A stretch of DNA of 64,000 nucleotides from Cryobacterium sp. BB307 (GCF_012274275.1 NZ_JAANZA010000003.1:248001-312000); one strand, 5' to 3'. Shown: positions 54,067 through 63,046, numbered from the stretch's first letter. Numbers and translations: made by a program. The notes: generated by a model from the letters alone, not told the origin.

Positions 54067-54453
54067 ATGACCATCACGCACATCAACCCCGCGGCACTGC
54101 ACTCCAACCCGGCGTTCTCGAACGGCATCCTCGTCAGCGGCGGCGGCAACCTCCTCTTCGTCGGCGGCCAAAATGGAACGGATGCGTCCGGCGCGATCAC
54201 CGGGGACGTCGCCGAGCAATCGGCTCAAGCGACCCGAAATGTGCTCCAAGTGGTGAGCGAGGCAGGCGGCACGGTCGAGAACATCGTGAAGCTCACCATC
54301 TATCTCGTCACCGGGTCGGACCTGCAGGCGGCGTACACTGCGGCGATCGAGGTGTGGGGTTCCCACCCGACCACGTTGAGCATGCTGCAGGTCGCCGGCC
54401 TCGGGCGGCCGGAGGCCCTCATCGAACTCGACGCGGTGGCTGTGATCAGCTGA
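54067..54453 (+). CDS. RidA/YjgF-like protein lacking the catalytic arginine
   Basis: 128 residues, YjgF/YER057c fold (FSNGILVSGGGNLLFVGGQ, QVVSEAGGTVENIVKLTIYL). In RidA enamine deaminase the active site uses an Arg in an ARS motif; the matching position here is Leu104 in TTLSMLQVAGL. This should be a non-deaminating Rid subfamily member. Start with Shine-Dalgarno AAGGGA. Monocistronic, convergent with the PHP gene. Confidence 0.9.
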   Translation: MTITHINPAALHSNPAFSNGILVSGGGNLLFVGGQNGTDASGAITGDVAEQSAQATRNVLQVVSEAGGTVENIVKLTIYLVTGSDLQAAYTAAIEVWGSHPTTLSMLQVAGLGRPEALIELDAVAVIS

Positions 54454-54465
54454 CAAACAGACGGG

Positions 54466-55479
54466 TCAGCGCGCCTGTGCCCACTCCAGCAGGCGCTCGC
54501 GCGGCCAGGTGGTGATGATGCGCTCCGGCGGGATGCCCCGCGCCGCCGCGCGCTCCGCACCATAGTCGAGGAAGGCCAGCTGCCCGGGCGCGTGCGCATC
54601 GCTGTCGATGCTGAACAGGCATCCGGCTTCCAGCGCCAGGTCGATCAGCTCATCCGGCGGGTCCTGCCGCTCCGGCCGGGAGTTGATCTCGACCGCGACG
54701 TTGTTCTCCGCGCACGCCGCGAACACACGCTCGGCGTCGAACTCCGACTGCGGCCGGGTGCCGCGCGAACCCATCACCAGGCGCCCTGTGCAGTGCCCGA
54801 GTACGTTGGTGTGCGGATCCCGGATGCCGCCGAGCATGCGTTTCGTCATCGTCGCCTTGTCCGCACGCAGCTTGGAGTGCACGCTCGCCACGACGATGTC
54901 GAGCCGGTCGAGCATGTCCGGGGTCTGGTCGAGCTCTCCGCTCTCCAGGATGTCGACCTCTATCCCCTTCAGCAGCGTGAAGCCGTCATCGCCGGCGTTG
55001 ATACCGTCGACGATGCCGAGCTGTTCAGTCAGTCGCTCCGCGCTCAGCCCGTTCGCGATAGTCAGGTTCGGGGAGTGGTCGGTGAGCGCGATGTACTCCC
55101 GGCCGAGCGCCTTCGCCGCGGCGACCATGAGCTCGATCGCGGCGTACCCGTCTGACCACTCGCTGTGCGTGTGCAGGTCCCCCCGAAGCGCTGCACGGAG
55201 CTCGCCGCCGCCCTCGGTGAGCGGCCGCGCTCGTTGACGCAGGTCCTCGAGATAATCCGGCACCTGCCCCTCGAGCGCCTGCCCGATCACCTCGAACGTG
55301 CGGTCGCCGATGCCCTTCATTCGCTTGAGCCGACCATCGTGCAGGCGGTCAGTGAGCTCGTCAGTGTCGAACTCGCCGATCGCCTTCGCCGCACGCCGAA
55401 ACGCCTGGATCTTGAACGACGGCGCGAGGTCGCGCTCCAGCCAGAAGGCGATCTCATCGAGCGCGGCAACCGGATCCAT
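54466..55479 (-). CDS. PHP-domain protein with N-terminal helix-hairpin-helix (PolX-like, no polymerase)
   Basis: 337 residues. N-terminal about 85 residues contain HhH-like LKRMKGIGDRTFEVI and PSFKIQAFRRAAKAIGEF, as in PolX-type DNA polymerases. The C-terminal PHP domain has metal motifs GDLHTHSEWSDG (about 100), ALTDHSPN, VDILESGELD, VVASVHSK and SDAHAPGQL. The polymerase palm/fingers found between them in PolX are absent, so it should be a nuclease or phosphatase only. Such truncated forms are common in actinobacteria. Soluble; single gene. Confidence 0.85.
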   Translation of the reverse strand: MDPVAALDEIAFWLERDLAPSFKIQAFRRAAKAIGEFDTDELTDRLHDGRLKRMKGIGDRTFEVIGQALEGQVPDYLEDLRQRARPLTEGGGELRAALRGDLHTHSEWSDGYAAIELMVAAAKALGREYIALTDHSPNLTIANGLSAERLTEQLGIVDGINAGDDGFTLLKGIEVDILESGELDQTPDMLDRLDIVVASVHSKLRADKATMTKRMLGGIRDPHTNVLGHCTGRLVMGSRGTRPQSEFDAERVFAACAENNVAVEINSRPERQDPPDELIDLALEAGCLFSIDSDAHAPGQLAFLDYGAERAAARGIPPERIITTWPRERLLEWAQAR

Positions 55480-55617
55480 GTGTCCATCATGCGACGGATG
55501 CCCGACGAGCGTACGAGAAATGCTCCCGTCAACCGGCGAAAGGCCTCCCGTATAGTTGCGAGGTCAGCACTAGAACGACGGTGTTCCTCAGCGGCGAGAC
55601 AGCGAGAGGGGCACAGC

Positions 55618-56808
55618 GTGGAGAGCGGCAACCAGAGACTTTGGAGCGGCCGCTTCCTGCTCGCAATCGCAACCAACTTCTTCGTCGCGATGGTCTTCTA
55701 CCTGCCGATGACGACCATGGCGCTCTATGCGGTCGAGCGTTTCAACGCATCCGACAGCCTCGCCGGCCTTGCCTCGAGCGCGTTCATCATCGGCGCTGTC
55801 ATCGCTCGAGTCTTCGCAGGGAAGCTGCTCAATCTTGTCGGTCGGCGCCGGATGCTCCTGGCGGCGCTCCTCGTGTACTCGGTGGTGGCGCTCTTCTACG
55901 CGCCGACAGGCGATCTCACAGTGCTGATCGTCATTCGCGTCGTCCACGGCATTGCATTCGGCACCGCTGCGACTGTGCTCGCGGCATCCGTGATCAGCCT
56001 GATCCCGTTCACGCGCCGCGGAGAAGGCGTGGGCTACTTCGGCTTGTCGGCGACCCTGGGGACAGCGATCGGCCCGTTCGCCGCGGTGGTGCTCGTGAAC
56101 GCGTTCGGCTACGAGTGGCTGTTCGCATTCACCACCGGATGCGCGGTCGTTGCGCTGCTGCTTGGGCTGTTCCTGCGTCTGCCGGAGCGCATCCCATCCG
56201 ACGACGAGCGCGCCAACCGCTGGCGAATGCGCTGGAGCGACGTGCTCGACCCGTGGGCGTTGCCTATCTCCTTGGTGATGCTGCTCGGCGGAATCGCGAT
56301 CTCGGGTGTTCTGGCGTTCCTGAACTCTTACGCGCACGCGAAGGACTTGGTCGAAGCGGCGAGCCTGTTCTTCCTGGTCTACGCGGGAGGCGTCGTCGTG
56401 TCCCGCCTCATTGTCGGGCGGATGCAGGACCGGTACGGCGACAACGTCGTGATCTACCCGACGCTCGCGCTGTTCGCCGCCGGGCTGGTAGTGATCGGGA
56501 TGGCGCCGGACGGCATCGTGCTGATGCTCGGTGGCGTGCTGCTCGGACTCGGGTTCGGCGGGCTGCTGCCCTCCGGGCAGGTGATCGCAGTCAGTCTTGC
56601 CCCTGACCATCGGGTCGGCACCGCAACGGCGACCTATTTCCTGATGCTCGATCTAGGCAGCGGATTCGGCCCGATAGTTCTCGGTCTGCTCATTCCGCAG
56701 ACCGGATATCACGGCATGTACGGACTGCTTGCCGGCGTCGTGGTCGTGGCGATGGCCCTGTATCACTTCGCGCATGGGCACAAGCGCCGCGGCGAAGCGC
56801 TCGCCTGA
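55618..56808 (+). CDS. MFS transporter
   Basis: 396 residues with twelve transmembrane helices; loop 2-3 motif AGKLLNLVGRRRML near residue 65 fits the drug/metabolite MFS group, and the second-half equivalent is VGRMQDRYGDN. GTG start after Shine-Dalgarno GAGAGGGG; a TATAGT -10 lies at 55551-55556. Substrate unknown; multidrug or small-metabolite efflux is typical. The upstream open frame crosses the divergent PHP gene and is shadow. Confidence 0.9.
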   Translation: MESGNQRLWSGRFLLAIATNFFVAMVFYLPMTTMALYAVERFNASDSLAGLASSAFIIGAVIARVFAGKLLNLVGRRRMLLAALLVYSVVALFYAPTGDLTVLIVIRVVHGIAFGTAATVLAASVISLIPFTRRGEGVGYFGLSATLGTAIGPFAAVVLVNAFGYEWLFAFTTGCAVVALLLGLFLRLPERIPSDDERANRWRMRWSDVLDPWALPISLVMLLGGIAISGVLAFLNSYAHAKDLVEAASLFFLVYAGGVVVSRLIVGRMQDRYGDNVVIYPTLALFAAGLVVIGMAPDGIVLMLGGVLLGLGFGGLLPSGQVIAVSLAPDHRVGTATATYFLMLDLGSGFGPIVLGLLIPQTGYHGMYGLLAGVVVVAMALYHFAHGHKRRGEALA

Positions 56809-56811
56809 GCT

Positions 56812-57327
56812 TCAGCGTCGGCGTTCGATGATGCCGCGCACGAACGCGGCCTGCCCGGCGTGCTGGAGGTCGTCGGCGATCACGCTGACGAGTCGCACGG
56901 CGAGGGTGACTGGCGGGTCCCAGGAGGTGTCGACGATCCGGTCGAAGTCGGCGTCGTCGAGCGTGCCGATGTACTCGACGGTGCGCGCGTGGACGGCGTC
57001 GTGGTAGCCGAGCAGCTGCTCAGCGGTGACTCCGGCGAGCGCCGCGACGTCGGCCGAGCGGTGCCCGTAGCCGGTTGAGGCGACGTTGAAGGGCAGGCCG
57101 AATCGGTCCGCCCAGCCCGCGGACGTCCACAGCTGCTCGGTCCCGGCGACGCCAGCGACGTGGTCGTCTTGAATGCGGGTGAGGTGCCAGACCAGCCACC
57201 CGATCGAGTTGGCGTCAGGGTCGAGGCGGTGCGCAAGCTGGTCAGCACCAAGCCCGGACACCGCGTGATGGACGGAGTCGCGGACCCGGCCGAAAGCATC
57301 CGTCAACACGTTTGTTGCGATCGACAT
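56812..57327 (-). CDS. DinB-like / mycothiol transferase family protein
   Basis: 171 residues of four-helix DinB fold with metal-binding His candidates in GWLVWHLTRIQDDHV, YHDAVHARTVEY and DLQHAGQAAFVRG. In actinobacteria this family uses mycothiol for thiol transfer to electrophiles; the MshB-like gene at 28 kb suggests that mycothiol is made here. The substrate is unknown. CACAGT six bases before the ATG is a weak leaderless -10. Convergent with the MFS gene, with a 3-bp gap. Confidence 0.83.
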   Translation of the reverse strand: MSIATNVLTDAFGRVRDSVHHAVSGLGADQLAHRLDPDANSIGWLVWHLTRIQDDHVAGVAGTEQLWTSAGWADRFGLPFNVASTGYGHRSADVAALAGVTAEQLLGYHDAVHARTVEYIGTLDDADFDRIVDTSWDPPVTLAVRLVSVIADDLQHAGQAAFVRGIIERRR

Positions 57328-57402
57328 GGCTCAACTGTGGATCAGCCACCCGCGAGATTGCTGACGCGACTTGATGGGGACGCTCGCTGGGCGTTCGTGG
57401 CA

Positions 57403-59193
57403 TCACACGCTTGTGACGCCGTGCCGTTCGAGTGCACGCCGAGCCGCATCCCGTACAGCGCTCGGGCGAGCGCGGGCGATGCTATTCAGCGCAGGGAGGA
57501 ACTGGGGCAATGGTGTTGGCGAAGTTTCGATGAGGCTTATGGCCATGTGAACCGCTTCGTGCCTCGAAAATCCTCCACCGTGCGCTGCTATGGCCAAGAC
57601 CCCATCCAGAGCGTCCGGATGCGCCTCGAGCATGGGCCACATGGCTTCGGCGCGGACCACGGCGAAGGGCTTGGATGAAAGGTCTCCGAAGGTAGCGAAA
57701 AGGACGGACCTTGCAACTTCGTCGGTTGTCAGCCCCAGGGCTGGCGCGAAGTTGACTATGTCGGCGGCCGTCACACTCTGCAGCGGACACAGCCTCCGGA
57801 GTGAATTCCACCGGATACCTTCCCGACTGGTCACGAGGCGGATGGTCTGGGCGACCGTCAGCTCCGTCAAACGACCGATCAGGGTGTCATCCAGGACCAT
57901 GCTCATCGGTGCCGGGACCGTGCTTCCGCCTTCTAGCGCGCGAAGCAGGCCAGGAAGGTCGGCGAGCAGATCGTCACAATGCGACGCGATGAGTTCTTCA
58001 CGCGCAACCATTCGCGGGGTCCACCCGTATTGTTCGGGCGCGGTCCTCTTCTTCCGAGCTGTGCCCAGCGCACGAGCGCGACGATTCTCGAGCGCGAGAC
58101 GAAGAGCGTCTGCCATAGTCGCGGAGACTGGCCCGTCCAGGATCGGTCTTGCTGGCTCTGGTTCTCGGTGTACCGCTGCGAGCGGCGCGAAACTGACAGC
58201 AGCCATACGAGCGATGGCGGCGTCGAGAACCCGGATTCGAGCGCTCCCGCGGGTGGCCGCCCGAACGGCCGCAAGCGCTTGGGCGGCAGCAATGCTGTCA
58301 GGTAATTGCTCGACGATAGCGATGACCCGAGGCAGGTGGCGGGTGTTGCAGGTGCGGAGCACTTCCCGCACCGTGTCGGAATACGCCTCGAAGGGGGTGG
58401 CGTGCAGCACCGCCATGACGCGTTGGCGCAGCCACGACGATTCAGTGTCGACTGTTGTGTGCACCAGGAATGGTGCCGCCACTCGCGCGAACTGCGTGCT
58501 TCGCTCTGCCCACTCAACGACATGGTCAGCATGCCATGGCGGCAGGATATCGAGCAGCCCACGCACTAGTTCCTGGTGCTCACGGAGCATTGCGGCCGCG
58601 CCCTCTAGGTTGACCGCTTCCCTGCTGTTGAACAGTTGGAAGTTGCCAAAATCGAGAAGCAACATCAGAGTCATGTCGCGGGCGTCATCGCCACTCAGCC
58701 CTTCCTCCTCGAGTAACCAATGGAGTTGGGCGACGGACATATGGAGGCGTTCTTTGGGCCCACGGTTCACCTGACCGGCGTCGTCGAGCAGCGCGCGGAC
58801 GCTCCTCGGCAATTCAGGAACCCGGTCTGCACAAGGATTGTCCGATCGCACCTCCGCAAGGACTCGCGAATAGCGAAGGAGGTAGTGCTGGTCTCGTTGC
58901 TCGAGAGTCGCGAGCGCCGCGTGCAGGTTCCGGCGCGCCAGAAACAATTCGATCGTTCCCCAGCCAGCGCGCACAGCCGCTATCGACTGTTCAACGGCGT
59001 TATCCGAGGTTCCCCAGCCGTGCTCCGGCAACAGTTTCTGAAGCGCTGCTCGATCGCGCGCGCCAATGACAGGTACCCAATCGATCGGCTCCCGGCCAGA
59101 CAGGTAACGGAGGACAGCGTGCTCGATCTTGGGTGAGCGAACGCGAAAGATGCCAAAGACATCCGCGAACAGTTGCTGCAGGGTCCTGGTCAC
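57403..59193 (-). CDS. Large hypothetical protein, low-GC, HEAT-like C-terminus
   Basis: About 596 residues from GTG 59193 (MTRTLQQLFADVFG), with GGGGA five bases upstream; TTG 59205 would add four. No catalytic motif recognised. The sequence is rich in helical pairs (LPQFLPALNSIARARPSAVRDAARRALER) reminiscent of HEAT-like or DUF4132-type proteins, but I could not place it. Base composition is clearly lower in GC than the neighbours (stretches near 58640 about half AT), and codon choice is mixed. It may have been acquired. The divergent neighbour at 59299 is also unknown. Confidence 0.75.
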   Translation of the reverse strand: MTRTLQQLFADVFGIFRVRSPKIEHAVLRYLSGREPIDWVPVIGARDRAALQKLLPEHGWGTSDNAVEQSIAAVRAGWGTIELFLARRNLHAALATLEQRDQHYLLRYSRVLAEVRSDNPCADRVPELPRSVRALLDDAGQVNRGPKERLHMSVAQLHWLLEEEGLSGDDARDMTLMLLLDFGNFQLFNSREAVNLEGAAAMLREHQELVRGLLDILPPWHADHVVEWAERSTQFARVAAPFLVHTTVDTESSWLRQRVMAVLHATPFEAYSDTVREVLRTCNTRHLPRVIAIVEQLPDSIAAAQALAAVRAATRGSARIRVLDAAIARMAAVSFAPLAAVHREPEPARPILDGPVSATMADALRLALENRRARALGTARKKRTAPEQYGWTPRMVAREELIASHCDDLLADLPGLLRALEGGSTVPAPMSMVLDDTLIGRLTELTVAQTIRLVTSREGIRWNSLRRLCPLQSVTAADIVNFAPALGLTTDEVARSVLFATFGDLSSKPFAVVRAEAMWPMLEAHPDALDGVLAIAAHGGGFSRHEAVHMAISLIETSPTPLPQFLPALNSIARARPSAVRDAARRALERHGVTSV

Positions 59194-59286
59194 TCGTTTC
59201 CCCAAGAGCTACGCCATCGTGTCCGTATGAATTTGAACACTGTATCGGCCATGAAGAGTTGTGCTCGACTATTCGGTGTCTGAGCC

Positions 59287-59292
59287 TATGCT
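59287..59292 (+). promoter_or_regulatory. -10 box of a leaderless promoter (unknown gene at 59299)
   Basis: TATGCT ends 6 nt before the ATG at 59299. Confidence 0.6.
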
Positions 59293-59298
59293 CGTCGC

Positions 59299-60402
59299 AT
59301 GCAGCCTCTCGCGTCCATCGCGGACGGACCTCGCGGCCGCCGGTTCCTCATGTCACTGCTCGCGGAGCGAGACGAGCAACTCGCGAGCGAAGTCATGCGG
59401 GAGGCAATTGCCGCAGACAGTTCAACCGGCTCGGCTCACGTCGTCTTTTCCAAGGTCGATGAAAGTGATCCAGGAATCGACCGTTCTCCGGTGACGCCGG
59501 TGTCACCGGCGCAGCGCATCCGCGACCAGGATGCCGACATTGCAGGGGCCGACTTGCTGGCGGCATTGGCCGAAGCAACCCGGACGGCCATGTATTGGCA
59601 AGAGGAGGATGGAGAGGATCAGGTTCTCGCCCGGCCAGATATCGCTGATGCCTTGGCCGGTTTCGCGCGTGCGCTCGAGCCGGCACTGAGCGCGACCTGG
59701 CTCGTCGAACCACTCGACGCTCCGGCTCAGTTCTTCGTGCAGTGGCTTGGCAAGCACCCGACATCCGAACTTGAAATGTCGGGGGCAGATGCGAAACTCC
59801 GCGCATGGAAGAGCGGAACCGTGGCCGGCGAGAGGCGCGCGGATGCTGAGTGGCCGAAGTCCCCCGGAGCACCGTGGACCGGCGAGTGGTGGTCGACACC
59901 CGCCTTGACCGAGCTTCCCATCACCACTCGCGCCCTCCCGCAGACGGGACCCGTGAGACTGCAGCTGATCGAGGACACGCTGGGATGGACGGAGGCGCTG
60001 GCAGCGCCGGTTCGGGCAGGCGAGGGCATCCGGGTCTACGAGCTGTCGGCACCGGATGCGTGGATTCGCCTCGTCGAGCGGTATGCGCTGCGCGTCACCA
60101 ACTCGCGCCGGCACGACTGGTGGCGTGTGACCGGGATCGAGTCGGAGTGGTTCATCCCCGATTGGGAGGCGGTCGCGGCGGACTTCGACGCGGTGCACCT
60201 CTCGGCTACCGGATACTTGGCGACTGCCGGGCGAGCGCTGCCGGTTAACGGCGGGCATACTGTGCTTGCAGGCTGGGGCCCGGACGAGGCCTACTGGCTC
60301 ACCGACGCGCTCGTGGAAGCGGGACAGCCCGTCGAATGGCACGCGAGCCTGGACGGCGCCTTGTGGTGGCCGCGCGAAGCGGAGAAGAAGCCGTGGACCT
60401 GA
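59299..60402 (+). CDS. Hypothetical protein, 367 residues
   Basis: No recognised domain. An N-terminal half with helical segments (LLAALAEATRTAMYWQEEDG, PDIADALAGFARALEPALSA) and a Trp-rich C-terminal half (WTGEWWSTPALTELP, RHDWWRVTGIESEWFIPDW, ALWWPREAEKKPWT). It looks soluble, without signal or membrane segment. Leaderless start. It overlaps the DUF1905 gene start by 10 nt, so those two are linked. GC is closer to the window average than the divergent 57-59 kb gene. Confidence 0.75.
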   Translation: MQPLASIADGPRGRRFLMSLLAERDEQLASEVMREAIAADSSTGSAHVVFSKVDESDPGIDRSPVTPVSPAQRIRDQDADIAGADLLAALAEATRTAMYWQEEDGEDQVLARPDIADALAGFARALEPALSATWLVEPLDAPAQFFVQWLGKHPTSELEMSGADAKLRAWKSGTVAGERRADAEWPKSPGAPWTGEWWSTPALTELPITTRALPQTGPVRLQLIEDTLGWTEALAAPVRAGEGIRVYELSAPDAWIRLVERYALRVTNSRRHDWWRVTGIESEWFIPDWEAVAADFDAVHLSATGYLATAGRALPVNGGHTVLAGWGPDEAYWLTDALVEAGQPVEWHASLDGALWWPREAEKKPWT

Positions 60403-60686
60403 GATTCACCGGCGAGATCTGGTACTGGCGCGGGCCGGCCCCGTTCTACTTCGTGACGGTCCCGGACGATGCCGCTGAGGACATCCACGAGGTCGCGGGC
60501 CTGGTCACGTACGGCTGGGGCATGATCCCGGCCATCGTCACTATCGGCGCAACCAGTTGGTACACGGCGCTGTGGCCGAAAGACGGCGGCTACATCGTGC
60601 CGCTCAAGGCCGGCGTGCGTCGCGCTGAGGACATCGACGTCGACGACATTGTCGAGGTCGGGCTGTCGATCGACGACCAGGGGTAA
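60393..60686 (+). CDS. DUF1905 family protein
   Basis: 97 residues from GTG 60393 (MDLRFTGEIWYWRGPAPFYF), Shine-Dalgarno GGAG nine bases upstream. The single DUF1905 beta-barrel-like domain runs through FVTVPDDAAEDIHEVAG, VTIGATSWYTALWPKDGGYI and ends EVGLSIDDQG. Function unknown. It begins inside the previous gene and ends six bases before the methyltransferase-like -10 box; its own stop is part of that box. Confidence 0.85.
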   Translation: MDLRFTGEIWYWRGPAPFYFVTVPDDAAEDIHEVAGLVTYGWGMIPAIVTIGATSWYTALWPKDGGYIVPLKAGVRRAEDIDVDDIVEVGLSIDDQG

Positions 60687-60689
60687 CCT
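60684..60689 (+). promoter_or_regulatory. -10 box of a leaderless promoter overlapping the DUF1905 stop
   Basis: TAACCT includes the TAA stop of DUF1905 and ends 6 nt before the ATG at 60696. Confidence 0.55.
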
Positions 60690-60695
60690 CACCAC

Positions 60696-61163
60696 ATGAG
60701 CGCCCGAACGGTGCTGCGCAACGTGCCGATTCCGAAGCCGTACCTGGCCGCGCTCGCTTGCGGCGAACTCTTGCACCGGATGCGACCTCTTCCATTCGGC
60801 GGAGCACGTAGCCCGCGGCTCCCCTTCGGCGGTGTGCTCGTGTCGTGCTCGGTGGCTTTGACCGGCTGGGCGCTGCGGGCGACGCGTGACGTTGATTTGG
60901 AGCATCCGGACCATCTCGTCACCACCGGACCATACGCGCGAGGCCGCAACCCGATGTACGTGGCATGGGTGCTGCTCGCGACGGGTGTGGCCCTTTTGCG
61001 CAACTCGGGATGGCTGCTCGTGAGCGTGCCTGTGGCGGCAGCGTTGGTCCACCGGGACGTCCTGCGCGAGGAACGGGAGCTGGCGGGGCAGGACCCGGAG
61101 GCGTTCCGGCGTTACACCGCCGCTGTGCCGCGCTACCTGCCGAGACTGAAGGAGCTCAGATGA
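60696..61163 (+). CDS. Isoprenylcysteine carboxyl methyltransferase family membrane protein
   Basis: 155 residues with three or four hydrophobic helices (LPFGGVLVSCSVALTGW, YVAWVLLATGVALL, the one at LLVSVPVAAALV). The ICMT/PEMT SAM-binding signature is present: LVTTGPYARGRNPMYVAW and EERELAGQDPEAFRRYTAAVPRY. Methylates a lipid or small membrane substrate; which one is unknown. Its stop overlaps the PIN gene start by 4 nt (ATGA), so the two are coupled. Confidence 0.85.
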   Translation: MSARTVLRNVPIPKPYLAALACGELLHRMRPLPFGGARSPRLPFGGVLVSCSVALTGWALRATRDVDLEHPDHLVTTGPYARGRNPMYVAWVLLATGVALLRNSGWLLVSVPVAAALVHRDVLREERELAGQDPEAFRRYTAAVPRYLPRLKELR

Positions 61164-61564
61164 CGAAATACGTGATCGACGCCGGTGTCGCGATCAAGCT
61201 TGCTGCCGACAGGCACGTCGTGCCCGACGAGCACGAGTTGCTTGCGCCGACGCTTCTGCGTTCGCAAGTGTTGTCGATCCTGCACGCGGCTGTCGGCGAG
61301 GGAGAGCTGACGTCGGCCGAGGCGAAGGAACGGCTCGACTACGTCACCGGGATGCGCCTGCGGCTGCTCGGCGACCGGGTGTTGCGCGACGTCGCCTGGA
61401 AGGTCGCCGACAGGCTCGGCTGGTCCGAGACCTACGACGCCGAGTACGTTGCGCTCACCCAGCTGCAGGCGGATGCCCTGATCACGCTCGAACCCAAGCT
61501 GGGCAAGGCGGTCGAAGGCGTCGTGCAGATCGCCCCGATCGAAGTCCTGTACCCGGGGCGCTAG
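61160..61564 (+). CDS. PIN-domain protein (VapC-like) with altered active site, no antitoxin
   Basis: 134 residues. PIN fold: Asp7 in VIDAG, then ETYDAEYVAL near 98 and ALITLEPKL near 109. Of the usual four acidic residues the second is Gln in LLRSQVLSI and the last is Glu where Asp is typical. I recall actinobacterial solitary PIN proteins with the same RSQ motif, so this is probably a family trait and not decay. It is coupled to the methyltransferase gene, and no VapB-like ORF lies nearby. Toxin activity is doubtful. Confidence 0.8.
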   Translation: MTKYVIDAGVAIKLAADRHVVPDEHELLAPTLLRSQVLSILHAAVGEGELTSAEAKERLDYVTGMRLRLLGDRVLRDVAWKVADRLGWSETYDAEYVALTQLQADALITLEPKLGKAVEGVVQIAPIEVLYPGR

Positions 61565-61570
61565 CGACCG

Positions 61571-62047
61571 TCAGCGCTGGTGATAGCGCCGATGGAGTGC
61601 GTGGACCTCGTCGGCCAGATCCTCAACAGGGCCCTCGACAGCCACATCCGGGGCCACCTCGGTTATCGGCATGGACTTCACCGGAGAGGGCGGGACGTCC
61701 ATCGCTTGCAGCCAGTCGCTCAGCTGGGCCGACGAGCTCGCGTACACGATCCGGCCGAGCCCAACCCAAGCATGCGCGGCGGCGCACATCGGGCAATGCT
61801 CGCCCGAGGTGTAGACCGTCGCGGCCGCACGCTGCCCCGGGGTGAGATTCGCCGCCGCCCAGCGGGCAATCGCGAACTCGGGATGCTGGGTCCGGTCCCC
61901 AGTCGACTCGTGGTTGTGGTCTTCGAAGAGCACCTCACCGTCGGCGCTCGCCAGGACTGACCCGAAGGGTTTGTCTCCCGTGTCCAGCGCCATCCGGGCG
62001 AGCTCTATACAACGGCGCAGGTGTGCGCGATCCGAATCGTCAATCAT
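61571..62047 (-). CDS. Nucleoside deaminase (CMP/dCMP deaminase fold)
   Basis: 158 residues, cytidine/deoxycytidylate deaminase fold with zinc ligands His55-x-Glu57 in QHPEFA and Cys85/Cys88 in GEHCPMC. The layout matches guanine deaminase or tRNA-adenosine-deaminase-like enzymes; the substrate is unknown, with a guanine deaminase-like role most plausible by length. ATG immediately follows the upstream membrane protein's stop. Convergent with the PIN gene. Confidence 0.9.
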   Translation of the reverse strand: MIDDSDRAHLRRCIELARMALDTGDKPFGSVLASADGEVLFEDHNHESTGDRTQHPEFAIARWAAANLTPGQRAAATVYTSGEHCPMCAAAHAWVGLGRIVYASSSAQLSDWLQAMDVPPSPVKSMPITEVAPDVAVEGPVEDLADEVHALHRRYHQR

Positions 62048-62998
62048 CTACTCAGCCTCCCGCGACCTCCGCGGCCACGAGGAGATGAGCTGGCGAGAGG
62101 CCAGGCCGATGCCGGCAACCACGATCGCGATGACCAATGGTGGAATCGAGTTCTGTGCCGTCATCAACACGCTGATGAACACCTCGCCGCCGTAGTCGAG
62201 CATCTGGTCGGGCTGCGATGCGATCGCCCGGCTTCCCACCGCAACCGACACCGACACGAGGGCGACCGGCGCGATCCACAGGATGAGCAGGCTGCCGACA
62301 GCGGCAATGACGCCCCCGATGGAGCGGATCCCACACCAAGCGATCGCAACTCCGACAATGATGGCCGGAAGGTAGCGGGCCAGGTCGAGCCACCACATCG
62401 ATGCCTCGGTCACAAAAGTGCCAGGCGGCACGACGAGCGCGCTCAGCCATGCTTCGACCGAGACAGCCGCCATGGCGAATCCCAGCGTTGCGCCGGGGCG
62501 AGCGGCCCTGCCGATCAGAACCATCACGAGTGCGCCGACGCCGATCGACACCACAGCGACCGCGATCAGCCCGGTGAGATAGATGGCCGCCAGGCTATCG
62601 CCCGGCAATCCACTCGCTACCACCAACGTGCTTTGAGTGGCCGCCCCGATCTGCACGAGGAACGCCCCCAGTGCGATCCCAAGGAACCCGCGCCGGGAGA
62701 GCCGCTCACGAAATGTGCGGCCGAGGAGACCGGCGACAGCAGAGCCGAACACGATCAGTCCCACGATGAGCGTGATCGAATACTGGCTGAACGGCACGAG
62801 CGCGATGGGCATCGCCTCTGGGTCGACGGTTGTCTCCCACAGGTTCTGCAACGGCAGGCGCATCCCCGTGATGAGCCAGGGCAGCAAGCCCACGAGAGCT
62901 GAGCCCGCTCCGATGGCCAGGCCCCATGCAAAAGTCAGCCACCTCGTGGCCGCAGCTGATGGTGCCGGTGTGTCGACTTGATCGGTGGTGCTGGTCAT
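62048..62998 (-). CDS. Polytopic membrane protein, function unknown
   Basis: 316 residues from ATG 62998 (MTSTTDQVDTPAPS), Shine-Dalgarno GAGGGA. About eight transmembrane helices (WLTFAWGLAIGAGSALVGLL, ITLIVGLIVFGSAVAGLLG, the one at YLTGLIAVAVVSIGVGALVM). No transporter or enzyme signature recognised. It sits directly after two tiny ORFs (63047-63407) and immediately before the deaminase, all on the minus strand, so a four-gene transcript is possible. The ORF extends five codons upstream, but without a ribosome site. Confidence 0.75.
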   Translation of the reverse strand: MTSTTDQVDTPAPSAAATRWLTFAWGLAIGAGSALVGLLPWLITGMRLPLQNLWETTVDPEAMPIALVPFSQYSITLIVGLIVFGSAVAGLLGRTFRERLSRRGFLGIALGAFLVQIGAATQSTLVVASGLPGDSLAAIYLTGLIAVAVVSIGVGALVMVLIGRAARPGATLGFAMAAVSVEAWLSALVVPPGTFVTEASMWWLDLARYLPAIIVGVAIAWCGIRSIGGVIAAVGSLLILWIAPVALVSVSVAVGSRAIASQPDQMLDYGGEVFISVLMTAQNSIPPLVIAIVVAGIGLASRQLISSWPRRSREAE

Positions 62999-63046
62999 TT
63001 TGTCCCTCCACATTCGCTGTCTGCTCCGGATGTCGACGGCCGCCGA

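Noticed and set aside
61100-61160. VapB-type antitoxin before the PIN gene
   Set aside because: The upstream gene is a membrane methyltransferase and no small antitoxin ORF fits the gap.
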